Source: Macrosoma leucophasiata (lineage: Eukaryota; Arthropoda; Insecta; Lepidoptera; Hedylidae). Taken from it: a DNA stretch of 64,000 nucleotides. A program made the translations under genes and the position numbers. The notes under the pieces are model-generated. The model was not told where the DNA came from. It made no database searches and saw only the letters and a program-made list of their open reading frames with translations. The stretch is from assembly GCA_036365455.1 (NCBI GenBank), contig JAWQUS010000010.1, forward strand, positions 22,926,501-22,990,500. Direction: 5' to 3'. Positions 45,081 through 58,600 of the stretch are shown piece by piece; position 1 is the first letter of the stretch; every line of letters begins with the position of its first letter.

Positions 45081-45843
45081 TACACGACACGGTATTCAGG
45101 GTCCGATAGCAAGGGTCAGGGCAGTGTAATAACGTTTAGGGAGTTAGGCTCCCTAATTAGGGCGACCAAAGGGGCCCGATCAGCCTAACGCCCTAACTAC
45201 ACATAGTACAAATATGAACAGTATGGAAACTACGTACAAAACGTTCTAAACGGCACACTCACACGAACATGCGCATTGACGCTCGAGTAGCGAGTGACTC
45301 GGAGCTGCAGCACCGCGACACACCGCGAGAACCGCTTATGGGCCTCGTTGATGCGCATGTTTGTGTGATTGTGCCGTTTCTATGTTTTGTACGTAGTTTC
45401 CATACTGTTATATATTTTTTTACACATATTTTTTATTACATATATTTTTTATCTTGTTTGACATGTATATCAATTTATTGTGATTCACTAGTAAAAAAAA
45501 AATTAAGTTCTTTGTTATGTAATTTGCATGCCAGTGTATGGTGAAATATGAGGAAATAAATTAATGTATTACGTATGTAACATCAAAATGTACCGATATT
45601 TTTAGCAAATAAATAATTCTATTCTATTCTATTCACTTTAATTTATTTTGTTTGTTTTTGACGTGTCATAAGGGGTGCCTGTCACCCTAAATGAATAAAT
45701 GAGTTTCTGATTATGTTCATATTGGTACTGTAACTGAGTTAGGGCCCTGTCGACCGGATAGTGTAAAAAGCGGCAACCCGGTGCGAGGCCACGCCCATCC
45801 TTTCTACCGGACCCTGAATACCATATCGTGTACTTAAGCCAGA
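45081..45843. mobile_element. Element with 26-bp inverted ends and inner foldback
   Basis: Left end ttacacgacacggtattcag and right end, inverted, tacacgatatggtattcagg agree over about 26 bases. Inside, 45215-45284 and 45349-45410 are inverted copies of a second sequence (cagtatggaaactacgtaca). No transposase. Whether this is one element or two nested ones is unclear. Confidence 0.5.
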
Positions 45844-45919
45844 TATGCCATAATCAGATTGGCAATCGCAGTGACTGTAGCGTTATCCTGAATAATAGCA
45901 CGGTTCTCGTGGGTTAGTT

Positions 45920-46260
45920 TTTTTTATATTTCACTAGGTTGACATACAAGCTGCCAACCCTGAAGGACTCTTTTGACGCCATTTTCGAAGAACCCCATAT
46001 TGTAGCACCTAGGGATCAACTCAGAGGGAAGTCTGTTCCACAATTTACACATTCTAGGTAGGAACGAACGTGAGAACCACACCGTTGAGCACTGCCAGGT
46101 GTCCAGTCGGTGAGGGTGGAACTTCTCTCTTCGGCGGGTAGTACAGTGTAGGAAAAGAGACGGTGGCACCATGTCGAACAGTTCAGCAGAGCACTCACTA
46201 TTGTCGAGACGGTACAACACGCACAGATTCCCAATGTCTCTGCGCAGGCTCAGATGAGCC
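45920..46260 (-). pseudogene. Jockey-like LINE C-terminal fragment
   Basis: The minus-strand reading has VPPSLFLHCTTRRREKFHPH, RSFLPRMCKLWNRLPSELIP and ENGVKRVL. A second fragment of the same family with RTCKLWNELPSEVFPRCYD is at 51150. Confidence 0.7.
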
Positions 46261-46550
46261 TATAGTATAGATAGACAGTAAGTCCTATATAAGTAAAGAT
46301 GTGTCGTTTGTTTTCTTGGAAGTAGAGTTAGAATTATTTTTGGTAGTATGGTAGTTTATGGCTTAGAGAATAGGATAGGCAGCATCTTATTCCGAAAAAA
46401 TGTACGATTCCCTTAAGGCCTTAGGCCACTCTAGGAGCCGAAAAAAGAAGCATTTTCAGATTTTTTTCAGAAGTAGTACAAAATAAATGCGAATTACAAA
46501 AAAGAGGTTTATACAACGCAGTAGACTATTTAATGTGAAAATAATACTTA

Positions 46551-47150
46551 ATCATCATCATCATCATTTCAGCCAAAAGACGTCCACTGCTGAACAAAAG
46601 CCCCCTAATGACTGCCACAACGAACGGTCCTGGGCCGCCCTTATCCAGCGATTGCCCGCGACCTTCAGCAGGTCGTCGGTCCATCTTGTTTGAGGCCTTT
46701 TCCGGTACGTGATCGCCTCTCTAGAACTGCTCTGCCCCAACGGCCGACATTTCTTCGAGCTATGTGCCCTGCCCACTGCCACTTGAGTCTCGCTATTCGA
46801 TGAGTAACTTTGGTTCTCATGCGGATCTCCTCATTTCTGATTCGATCTCGCAGAGATATTCCGAGCATAGCCCTCTCTATTGCTCTCTGAGTGACCTTGA
46901 GCCTTCTTATGAGGCCCATAGTGAGCGACCACGTTTCTGTCCCATATGTCATCACTAGCAACACACTTTAGCTAAAAACATTTTTCTTTAGACACTGCGG
47001 TAAGTCGGACGAGAAGATGTAGGTACCGTAGCTTCCCGAACGCTGCCCAACCGAGTTGGATTCGGCGATTGACCTCTTTCTCGAAGTTAGACCTACCTAA
47101 CTAGAGCGTTTGTCCCAGGTATACATAATCGTCAAAAATTGTAATGCAGT
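46551..47150 (-). pseudogene. RTE LINE 3' fragment, frameshifted
   Basis: Minus strand: YVYLGQTL and EVNRRIQLGWAAFGKLR (47030-47150), VMTYGTETWSL, LGISLRDRIRNEEIRMRT and KWQWAGHIARR (46700-46960), then after a frame change RWTDDLLKVAGNRWIRAAQD. It ends in a repeat of ATG (46551-46566). The 5' part is missing. Confidence 0.8.
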
Positions 47151-47462
47151 GGCGGTAGTTTATTGCAGATTTTTTTTGGACGAACATAATGTGGTACGTC
47201 TCGAGACGCCATTAGTCTTTGTGATTTGTTTTGCATAGTGATAATAATATCGTAAAACCATTTTACACAAGCGACTAATTTAATCGTTCTTAATTATTCT
47301 GATCAAGATAGATAGTCCACTCATTATGTGTATTTGGGATTCTGTATTCCTATATTTTTCCATATTCCAAACTACCGCGACTTTTTTTTATATTATGGCA
47401 TCGCTTGTACGCATATTGGCAGTGTCAAGTAAAACGATATTTCGTATTCGTATTAAGCAGTG

Positions 47463-47752
47463 TAAAAGTCAGAGCCAGTCAGTCACCAGTCACATTCAGT
47501 AATTCGAGTAAAGCGATGGCTACTTTACCAGAACATTTACAATGAAGTTTTGGAGGCAATCTGAAAGTTGAAACATGTTTTCGCACTATTATTCTATTTC
47601 ACTATACGCGGGCATTGTAATAAGCATAATAATATATCAAACAAAATGCCACCAACTTTAATCAATTCAACTCAAAATTACACCATAAAAATGAAAATAA
47701 AATAAGAACCGCCTTAGACGCCTCTGTCAAGGTTCCCGCCAAAACTCCACCG
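47463..47752 (-). repeat. Repeat G, inverted copy
   Basis: Matches 42107-42360 in reverse, from agtaaagcgatggctacttt to ggttcccgccaaaactcc. Confidence 0.6.
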
Positions 47753-47884
47753 CTACTTCATTCGCGTGGAATAGTGACTATGGGCAGCATTTTTTTATTT
47801 AACTTTTGGTTAATTTTAGATCATACGAAAACATTTATGGATAGCTAAAAAAATCTGGTTTACTTCTCTGCACACGATATGCAA

Positions 47885-48062
47885 CTAACGCCACCAAAGC
47901 CACCAATGCCACCAACGCCACCAACGTCACCAACGCTATCAACTCCACCAACACCACCAACACAACCACCAATTCCACTAACGCCTCTAACAAAACCAAC
48001 GCCACCAATGCCATCAACGCCACCAACGCCACCAACGCCACTAACGCCACTAACGCCACTAT
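47885..48062. repeat. GCCACCAAC minisatellite
   Basis: About 20 imperfect 9-base units. It has the same motif as 35060-35230 but on the opposite strand. Confidence 0.85.
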
Positions 48063-48210
48063 ATGTGTATGGATAAAATCGGAATAGAGCAACAGAAATA
48101 TTACACGTTTTTATTATTTTTAAGGCTGTTTACTTCCTTAGGATAATATGACTTACACAAATGGAACTCCTTCTCACTATTTTAATGAAATTGAACAAAG
48201 ACAATTTTCT

Positions 48211-48425
48211 GACGACCCGGTTGGTCCAGCGGTGTGAGTTGACCGTTTGATTTGAAGGGTCGCGGGTTCGATCCCCGCACCGACACAATTATTTGTATGG
48301 CCTACAGATATTTGTTCCGGGTCTGGGTGTTTGTGTATGTGTTGTTGGATATAATGGCACCCACGACCCAGATTTTATACCTACTGTGGGGCTGTGAGTG
48401 TATGCGTATTTTGTTTTGTTTTTTA
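48211..48425 (+). repeat. SINE-C, tRNA-derived
   Basis: Head gacgacccggttggtccagc with A-box-like GTTGGTCCAGCGG and B-box GGTTCGATCCC. Body catctgtgagtg-like, tail of ttttgttttgtttttt. 48426-49380 is unassigned. Confidence 0.8.
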
Positions 48426-49401
48426 ATATTTTATAATTTGTAAAAATGTAACGGACTGACAGACCGGGTTATTCGCAAAATCCCAATAGATAATCCCCAT
48501 CAATATTTGCATATTGATCTAAAATACCCTACTTGGAGTAGGTATCATTGGAGATTGTTACATGAGATTAAATGGATGAAATAACAATCCACTGTAAGTA
48601 GTACATCATTCTTGTTAGCGCAGTATAAAAAATAGATAGTCTGCATTATTTCCATGAAGCGACATTTTCAATTCGGTAAAAACCAGCGATCATCACGAAA
48701 AAAATAGCGAAACTCAAGTGGTGGTGGCCAAGGTACATGGCTCAAAGAACCGGCGGCCGTTGGGGTACAAGAGTTCTCGAGTGGTATTTGCGCATCGAAA
48801 GGCGAAACAGAAGAAGTAGGTGGACCGATGACCTGGTGAAAAGGAGAGTGGTATAAAGACCGTTGGTTTTAGCAATTTTTAAGGACGATCCGAAGACTAA
48901 AAAAACTGAAAAAATGAACAGCAAAAAATGTCTATATTTCAAATTAAAGTCGAGTTCTGAATTAAATTAATTTTTGAACAAACTATTGTATGTGGAGCGG
49001 TGGTGTGGCTCTTAACGATTCAGTTACTGACAGACATATCATATTTCATCATGCTTGAAAGTAAGCTAAAAATAGCATACTTTTCGTCTGTTCACATTTT
49101 CTATTATTAAGCGACTAGTTACTAGTTTTGAGCATACTCTTAGTAAAATCTAAACTAAAAATTAGCATGCTCAAGCAAATCTGTCCAAGCACGCCTTCCT
49201 TCCGTCTTCCGAAAGCATGCAATAAAATAAGTATTAAATACATGCTTGCTTGTTGCCTGTTGCAAGCATGCATCGGGACAGACATACTGCTTATAATGGT
49301 ACTATTGTACCATTATTTTCTTATAACGATGCGAAATACGGAACTCGCAATTATTCAATGACGTCTTATCTCTCTTTTTCAGTACCAGTGTAAAAATTAA
49401 A

Positions 49402-49408
49402 TATAAAA
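49402..49408 (+). promoter_or_regulatory. Candidate TATA box of peroxidase-like gene 2
   Basis: TATAAAA. An initiator-like TCATTCG lies about 31-33 bases downstream (A near 49435), giving a leader of about 22 bases. Confidence 0.55.
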
Positions 49409-49456
49409 ACATGTGCAATTTGTTTACAATTATCATTCGTTAATCGAGTTTCAAAG

Positions 49457-49608
49457 ATGAAGTGCCTATTGGAATTGTGTGCGTTACTGGGTATATTTTG
49501 CTGTGTTCTTGGCGCAATATCTTCACCTGCGAAATATTATGATTCGTATAGTGGACAACAGATTACTTTGGAAGATTATAAGCGTCATATAAAAAAGAAT
49601 ACAACATT
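49457..49608 (+). CDS. Peroxidase-like gene 2, exon 1 (signal peptide)
   Basis: ATG at 49457 with A at -3. Fifty codons: MKCLLELCALLGIFCCVLG, then KYYDSYSGQQITLEDYKRH. Donor GTAAGT, phase 2. The later part matches gene 1 exon 1. Confidence 0.88.
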
Positions 49609-52600
49609 GTAAGTGTTTTTTAATACTTAGATTTCATCTTTATGGTTTTTTATTCAGAATTTTTCATTCAAACTTTCAAAAGCCTTTCGAAACCAAATTT
49701 TACACTTATTGAACATCGCCCAACAATGTAAAATTGGGTGTAAAAGTGTATAAATTTGATATGCGTGTCCATAGAGCAATATAGGCCTCCGGCCGCGACG
49801 GACCGGAGGGGAGTAGCCATATGCAGGCTTTCCCTGTGTCAAAGTACAAGCCCCAGTGGGCCGAGGTGTTTAAATGTGTGCGTGAAATTGTTTATGTATT
49901 TTGTTAAGGACAATGTGTGAGCTTAGTAGTGATAGATGATTTTTGTTGTGTGTGTCTGATAAACAAATCCCCCCCCCCTCGAAAAAAATGACAGACTGTT
50001 TTGCATCGGTAATAAAAAAAACGCTATAGCAACTACTCCCCTCCGGTCGGCCAGTGGCTCCTGTTGCTCTATGTTCGTGTCTAATAATTTTAAGTTCTCA
50101 TAACAATAAAACTCAATGCTGCCTCCCAACCAACTTTTTTTAATGTCATGAAGTGAATTAGAAGAGTTATTATTCCATTTTAATTCTGCAGGTATGTTTG
50201 AATTCTGCAGGGTATACCTACTTACTCAATTTAACTAAACGTCACATAGTCTTGTCCGACCTGCGCACTGTGTACACTCTCAAAAAATATGAACTATATT
50301 TCATAATACAACATATTTCTTTTTGAATGCGGTATGTTCCTGTTTCCTTTGTCCAGATTCTCACACCACAATTACGTGAGGGTACTTTAACATATTTTTT
50401 TTCCATATTTTGAACGGATGTCAAACTAATATGCGATTCGACAGTTGATACGGCATAGGATATTTGCCAGACAAAGAACGTAAAGATTCAGTGTAAGTTA
50501 GATAGCGCGTCGACATGGTTTCAAATTGCGTAGCGTTGCAGGCGGGCGGTTGAAACGCTGTGTGTATGTAATTAATTGGAAATTAATCATAAAGTACTTT
50601 CATCATCGATCAAGTCGACAGACGTAAAATTCTTCGGTGACCCTGTGGTAGCAGGCCGGCGATTCCCGGGTCGGGAGTTATCAGACATACAGGACACAGG
50701 GCAGTACATTACCACCTGCCGGAACACGATAGTGCTGAACACTACCATTTAGCGGCACGTATATTAGGTAATGCGGTGGTGCCTACGCCTGCGAGCTCCG
50801 TCACTGGAGCTCTACCACCAGAAAAAAAAATACAACAATGACAATGACGACACCACTGTCGATAGGCGGACGCTCCCCTGATCGCCGGATCTGACGTTCT
50901 AAGTCCAATGTATAAAATCCGCTCGTCTGTCGTGTCCAATACCACTCTTGAATACTAAGTTTTACCACTGAGTCAATACGTGTAGACTTGAATTCCCAAC
51001 GAATCTAAACATTCCTGTTAGGTGCCCCGTCGCATATCTAATACAGGTAGACAATTGCCATGGCAGCTCGGTGGTTGCAGACTATTACAGCTAAGATTGG
51101 GGTCGGGTTGCATAAAATTTGCTATTATAAATTAAAGTAATTCTCATTCGGCATAACATCGGTGCGGTTTTCACGTTCGTTCCTACCCAGAACGTGTAAA
51201 TTGTGGAACGAACTTCCTTCTGAGGTGTTCCCTAGGTGCTACGATATGGGGTTCTTCAAAAATGGCGTCAAAAGAGTCCTTCGGGGCTGGCAGCGCCTTG
51301 GCAACTCCCCTGGTGTTGCAAATGTTCATAGGCGACGGTGACCACTTTCCTCAGGTGGCCCGTTTGCTTGTCTGGCAACCTTAAGACATAAAAAAAAATC
51401 TATAGCCATAATGATCAATAGTCCTACTGTTGTTGTTCATAGTCATCACTTGCCCTTGGCCTTCCCATTTTATTTTAGTCTAATTTTGCATCCCTTAAAG
51501 CTAGGTCTAAAGTCTGTTCTTTTAGTCGGGAAGAATATGATATTGAGATATTTTTAGCTTTCCCGTACCTCAAGAAGTAAAAACGGTACTCAATAAAATC
51601 GCTCGTACGACTCTCTGTCTGTCCGTTTGTCTCAGCTATTTCCTCGAAAGTAGTGGGCCCAAGAAGCTAATGGAGTTATAAATTCCTATTTATTTGTACC
51701 AGTAACCAAAACATGCACGTGTAATATAAATTAATTAATTTTACATAGACGGGCTTCTTTAGGGGATGAGTTGGAACATTTTAAGAAAAGTGTTGCAAAT
51801 TATACATTGTATGTATGTATCTTCACGCCAGGACCCTAACGGGGTAGGGAGAGAGTGTAGAGCGCCCGATATCCCGGTCCTGACATACCTCTCGTGCCTC
51901 GTCTACCTTCATCATTCTCTTCATACATGCACGCCGATTCCTAAGACTTTTGACCCCACTATCAGACAGAACTCGACCTATTTGGTCATGGTAGGTCAGT
52001 TTCGGTCTTTCTGGGCCTCTGCAACCGTCCACATTCGCATTGTGTATCTGTTTAGTCATTCGCTCATTCGACATTCTTTCTATATGCGATATTTTATATC
52101 AAATAAAAGGTCTAGATGTGACAATCTCAAAGTAATACCTTAAATAATTTTTAAATAAACAGGTTTGAGGTTATTTCTATTAATAATAAATATTCGAAAC
52201 ATGTTCATTTCCTCCTCTCCTTATATGCGAAACTACTAGATCTAAAATACGACAAGATCTAAAATAAGACAATGTTTTGTCTTAATGTCTATAGGCCGCA
52301 GTTATCACTTAACATCCATGTGAACTGCATGCTCTAGTGCCAACTTCGTTACTAAAAAAAACATTAAGGGTAATGTAGAAAAAACGAACGAAACGTTGTG
52401 TATCTGGAACCTGGTTGGTATAGAATTCCAATGGCACTCCCAAATTTACCCAAAGAGGAATACCAATGTCATTCTCAAAGTATGTATGTATCTTCACGCC
52501 AGGTCCCTAACGGGGTAGGCAGAGTGTGTGGAGCGTCAGATCCCGGTCCTGACACACCTCCCGTGCCTCATCTACATTCATCATGACACTACTCTACTCT

Positions 52601-55600
52601 TCATACATGCATGCCGATTCCTAAGACTTTTGACCCACCATCATTCTCAAAGTCTGGTAAAAAGCCCGAAAATCGTCACTGAAGTCTTTATTCGTCATTC
52701 GATGAAATTTAAAAGCCGTGAAGGGCTAATTTAAATTACTTTTTTTTTCATAATTTTAATTAAATGTAAAATAAGAAAAAATATATTTCATGCATAATTC
52801 ATAAGTTGGTCTTGTTGATAAGGAAATAAGTATTGAGTATAAGTAGGTAACGAATGATTTTTTTTTAAGAATTAAAATAATAATAATCTTTATGTCATGG
52901 CTCGAGAACGTAGGCATATCTGCCGATGATGAATCCCAGTTTAGGTTACTTTAGCCTTCCACTTCTGGACAAAAGGCTTCTCCAACAGGTCGTATCATAC
53001 GTCACTTTGGCGAGGATGTATAAGTACGTAAGTAAGTATCAGTACCTATAGTTCAATTTAAAGAATATTAATTGTCGTGTACCTAATCTGGGTCTCTGCT
53101 TCAACCGTCCACGGCTGGACAATGATGCCCACAACGGGGTTGGGCTTAATGGGAGAATATGCTGGAATCGCCCCGCTCTGCCAGCGGATGCTACAGCCCA
53201 CCGAGTTATTACATTTACTACCGCCTTATATTAAGGTGCTAACCTGAACGACCTTGGTAAAACGGAGCTTATCAAATATTTGTCGAAATCAGAGTGATTT
53301 AAAGTATACACGCTCACGCTGTACTTGGTCCAAAAGATCAAAGATTAAGTAATTGTAGAGAAGACAAGCATTGTAGTGCTTATTTTGATTAGCTGCGCTA
53401 GCGGAAGATTTTTTCTCCACCTGTGGGTCATGGGGTCATCACGCCACGATGCCTTGAATTTCGAATTAATCATTAAACTAAACATGCTTGTAATATCAGT
53501 TGGTGCGTAAACGAAGTGCAAGACTGTGACCCAAATGAACCGAGACGAGTGGATGGGTCCTGCTACAATTTGGATCATCCCAACCGTGGGATGTCCCACA
53601 CACCGATGGCTCAGGTCCTGAAACCTGCGTTTGGGAAAGGTTTGTGAAACATGATTCTCTTATATGAGGCTTCACCACAGGAAATTGACCAATATATAAT
53701 GAATGTTTTCTTTTAAATCCCCTTATTCGGAGTGCAAATCGGAATCAATCATGCCGTCTGTTTGTCCATCTGTCACAGCCCCTTTCTCAATTATTGGACC
53801 ACATGAATTGTTTGGTACACATATGTATCATGATCAGTAACTTGACATGATGGTTGTACCGCCTACTAGAGGTCCTCCCAAAAATAAAACGCACGAATTT
53901 CGGATGTCAGTTCTTTTCCAAACTCGCAGACTTGGTTTATTTAATTGTAACAGACTATATATATATTATTACCTGTTAACATTGTTAGCGCGAGCCTAAT
54001 TACATGTGGTGCCATCTATGCCCAACACTGCGAACTATAAATTCAAATACAAACATATGTAATATCGCTCGTTCATACCACCCACCAAGGATATCCTGAT
54101 ATCCTTCCAATAAAGAAAAAAAATAATCAAAAACCCACCCACCATGAAAGCTGTGATTAAATCTAAACGAAAAATAAGTAAGTGAAAGTTAGTCTATTGG
54201 AAGGCGACATATCTTGGTGATTGGTCTCTTAATGACACAATTTTTACATTTTAAAGCTACAACACGAGTTAAATTGTCTTTTCCGGGAAAAGTCTCTAAC
54301 ACTCTAGCCATTAACCACTTAGCTGGTGGAACCTTATCGTCTTTGATGATAACTAGTTCTCCAATATTTATATTAGGTTGTTCTTTCGTCCATTTTTGTC
54401 TGGATTGTAATCTAGTGAGGTATTCTCTGGACCATCTCGACCAAAAATCTTGGTATAACCTCTGCAGTAATTGCCATCTGTTTAAGTAATTGATTTTTGT
54501 ATCAAGCAAACTCTCATCAGGCACTGTCATAGGTGCTTCGCCTAGCAAAAAGTGCCCGGGCGTCAACGGATCGAAGTCAGATGGATCATCGCTCATAGGT
54601 GAAATCGGTCGTGAGTTCAAGCATGATTCTATTTGAGTGGTTAATGTGCACATCTCCTCGTAGGTAAATGTTGAATTCTTAAGTACTCGTTTTAAATGGA
54701 ATTTTATTGATTTTACTCCAGCCTCCCAAAGGCCGCCGAAGTGTGGTGCTGATGCTGGAATGTGATGCCATGTAGTGCCATCGTTTGCTAGCAAATTTTC
54801 TATATCTGCTCTAACTGTCTCTATACTTCGTTCAAATAGTGTCATTAATTCTTTATTTCCAGATGTAAGATTAGTGCCATTGTCACTCCACATATCGCTG
54901 CAATGCCCTCTGCGTGCTACAAATCTCTTAAACGCAGCGATAAAGTCTTGTGTCGATAGGCCGGTAACTATCTCAATATGTATCGCTCTAGTTACCATAC
55001 AAATGAAAATAACAATATACCCCTTTAGGGTTTTACAACCTCTGCCCTTTGACATTCTCAAATCGATTGGACCTGCCAAATCGACTCCACTGTGTAGGAA
55101 AGGTCGAGCCGGCGTTACTCTGACTTGTGGCAAAGATCCCATTCTTTGGTTGGATGTTGCAGCTCGAAATCTAGCACACACGATACATTTGTGTATAACT
55201 TGTCGCACTAAGCTCTTTGCATGGGTAATCCAGTACCTTGTTCTCAAATGACTCAGCATTAACATAGGTCCACCATGCAATGTTCTTTCATGACAGTCCG
55301 ACAAAACAAGTTTTGTGAATGGATGGTCACCTGGCAAGATTATTTGATGTTTGGTGTCATGAGGTAAATTTGAGTTAACAAGTCTTCCTCCAACTCTTAA
55401 AATTCCATCTACATCAAGAAATGGGTTGAGGCCTTTCAATTTACTGTCATTTCTGATATTTTCTCTATTCCTCAATTTATTGATTTCATTCGCAAATTCT
55501 TGTTCTTGACACAGTAGAATACATCTCTTTCTCGTTTTAATTATTTCTTCTCCTGATAATTGTATGGTTTTTGGTTTAATTTTTGAAATAAATCTCATAA

Positions 55601-58600
55601 TGTAAGCTGTAACTCTTAGTAATTTAGTTAAACTAGAATATTTTGTATATAAGTTAAAATCTTCAGAAAACGTTGTCGTCATAACTCTCAGTTTCTTTTC
55701 TTCTAAAACCGTTATGTTGTCTTTTATTGTTTCATATTCTATACGTTCGTTCTGTAATTCTTTCGGCCCATTCCACCAGAGTGTATTGTCTATGAGTTGT
55801 GATGGAAATGCTCCTCGGGATGCTATATCTGCCGGGTTTTTTGCCGAAACGACGTGGTGCCAATATTGACTCGGTAAAAAGGTTAATATTTCAGCTGTTC
55901 GATTAGCAATGTATGTCTTCCATTTACTTGGGTGACTTTGAAGCCAAGCCAATACAACCTTAGAGTCGGTGTAGGCGTGAATATTACCTTTATTAATTTC
56001 TAATTGCTCCGAAACTTCGGCCAATAATTTCGTAAGTAAAACAGCGCCACAAAGCTCTAGCCTTGGTACAGATATCGTTCTTGTTGGCGCTACCTTTGTC
56101 TTAGCTGTAATCATCTCTACGTGAATTGTTCCATCTGATTTAACTGATCGTAAATAAACTACTGCTGCATAAGCCACAGTAGAAGCGTCCGAATATCCGT
56201 GTAGTTCTCTCTTCATGTCATTTTTATTGGTTCTCAACCATCTTGGTACTGTTATATGTTTAATTTCAGTTAGTTTACTTTTGTAATGTAACCACTCCTC
56301 GTAAATTGATTTAGATACTTGTTCATCCCAACTAACTCCGCTCAACCATAACTTTTGTATTAAAACTTTGGCTATAATAATCACAGGAGAGATCCAGCCG
56401 ATTGGATCGAATAATTTTGAAATATCTCGTAGAATTGTGCGCTTCGTAACAGTTTCTGTAACTGTCTCATCTATGTTAGTAGTATATTGAAATTTGTCAG
56501 TTCTTCTGTCCCACCTTATGCCGAGTGTTTTTACAACATCATCGTTTTGAATAACGTAAGTATCATCTGTGTTCTCTTCTTTATTTTGTATGTATTTTAA
56601 AAATTCCTTGTTATTACTAGCCCATTTTTGCATTTCAAATCCTCCCGCTTTAAGTAAATCTGTCATTTGGTCGTAGATTACACAAGCCTCTTCTAAATTA
56701 TCAGCGCCAGACAAAAGGTCATCCATATAAAAGTCTGATTTCGTGAGTACTGATGCTATAGGGTAATTCAAGCTTTCATCATTAGCTAAATATTGCAGTG
56801 TTTTAGTGGCCAGGTAAGGAGCGCTAGCTGTGCCAAAGGTAACTCTAGTTAGTTTATATTCTTTGATTTGACCATTTTCTTCCCATAAAATTCTTTGTAA
56901 ATTACTACATTTATCGGTAACCTTGATTTGACGATACATTTTTACACAGTCGGCAACAAGAGCTATCTCATGCAAGCGCCAAGTCATTACTATGTGTCTT
57001 AATTCTCTTTGCAATCTCGGACCAACAAGCATGTTATCATTCAATGATCTTCCATTAGGACCCTTACAGGAGGCATCAAAAACTATTCTAACCTTGCTAG
57101 TCGTTTTGTCTCTACGGATAACTGGATGGTGAGGCAAATAAAATGTAGGTAAATCTGATGTACTTGTCTTCGTTGAAATCTCTTCCATGTGATCTAAATC
57201 TTTGTATTCCATTAGAACTTTAGTGTATTCATTTTTTAACTGTTCATCTTTGTTAAGTTTTCGTAGCAATTGTTGAAGTCTTCTTTTTGCTATCTCTCTA
57301 GTATTTCCATAACTGTAATCTTCATCTCTTAACGGAATGGTAACTACGTATCTGCCATATTTATCTCTTGTGTGTGTATCTTCATATATTTTCTCGCAAA
57401 GTAATTCTTCCTCAGTCATTCTATGTTTAATGTTGCAGGTTTCATCTGACTCTATTTCCCAAAATTTTCTCAAAAGATCATTATCTTCATCTGTAGTTGT
57501 TATGTGCATATTTATAACTCTCTTGTCTTGGTTGTTGTGCGTTTGCACCTCTCCAGAAAGGATCCACCCTAGGCTGGTCTTTTGTGCTACTGGTGTCCCA
57601 GGTGGTCCGTGAACTAAGCCTTCTTGTATTATTCTACAGTATACTGCTGCTCCCAAAAGTAAATCTATTTTTCCAGGAGTGCCGTAAGTCGGATCTGCTA
57701 ATGCCAAATCCTTTGTATGATTCCAGGTTACGTGCACTCTATTTGAAGGCAGCAAGCGTGTTAAGGTTCTCAGAACGTATGCCTCAACGTTCAAGCTAAA
57801 TGTACTATCTGTGTTAGATTGTAAGATGAATGAAACCATGTGTTTACTCTTTAATGGTTGTGTATCTCCTATGCCACTTATAGAGCCATTGATTGTTCTC
57901 TTTCTCAGACCAAGAATTTGTGCTGCAGATTCTGTGACAAATGATCCCTGGGATCCTTGGTCTATCAATGCTCGTAATTGTACAACCTTTCCGTTTTGTG
58001 ACTTAATTCTTACTAACGCTGTAGCAAGAAGAGTTTGTGTCTTAACTTTCTCTCTCGTGACAAAATGTGAAACTATATTGTCATCTGTAGTGGACTGTAT
58101 TGAATTCTCGGAAGTCTGCTCTCTCTTTCTTGTGTGTGTTCTACTATCGTTGTCATTAGTAGTATAATGTACGTTGTTATTTTCAGGAGGATGTATCAAA
58201 GAATGGTGCCGTTTTCCACATTTATGACAGCGTGCACGATGCTTACATGCCCGTACTCCGTGGTTAGGAACAAGGCAGTTATAACAAAGCTGTCGTTTCT
58301 CTATAAACATCTTCTTCTCTTCGTAATTCAATGCGGTGAACTGGTTGCATTTGAATATATAATGATCGCCGTTACAGAATGTGCAGGTTTGGTTTCTTTC
58401 AGTTGTTAGTTCGTTTGTATAAAAAACTTTCTTCTCATTGTGTTGTCTTGTATGTAGTGTATTTGATCTCGTTGATTGTATTCCCTCTAGCGATCGAAAT
58501 CTAGCTTCCAAAAACTCTGACAATTTCTCTATTGTTGGTAATGTGTTGTCTCCATCTTTGTTTATAGTGTCTTCCCACTGTTTAAGTGATTCTATGTCTA

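Noticed and set aside
47835..48092. Val-Ala-Leu repeat frame as a protein gene
   Set aside because: It is the translation of a 9-base minisatellite on one strand; other frames are open too.
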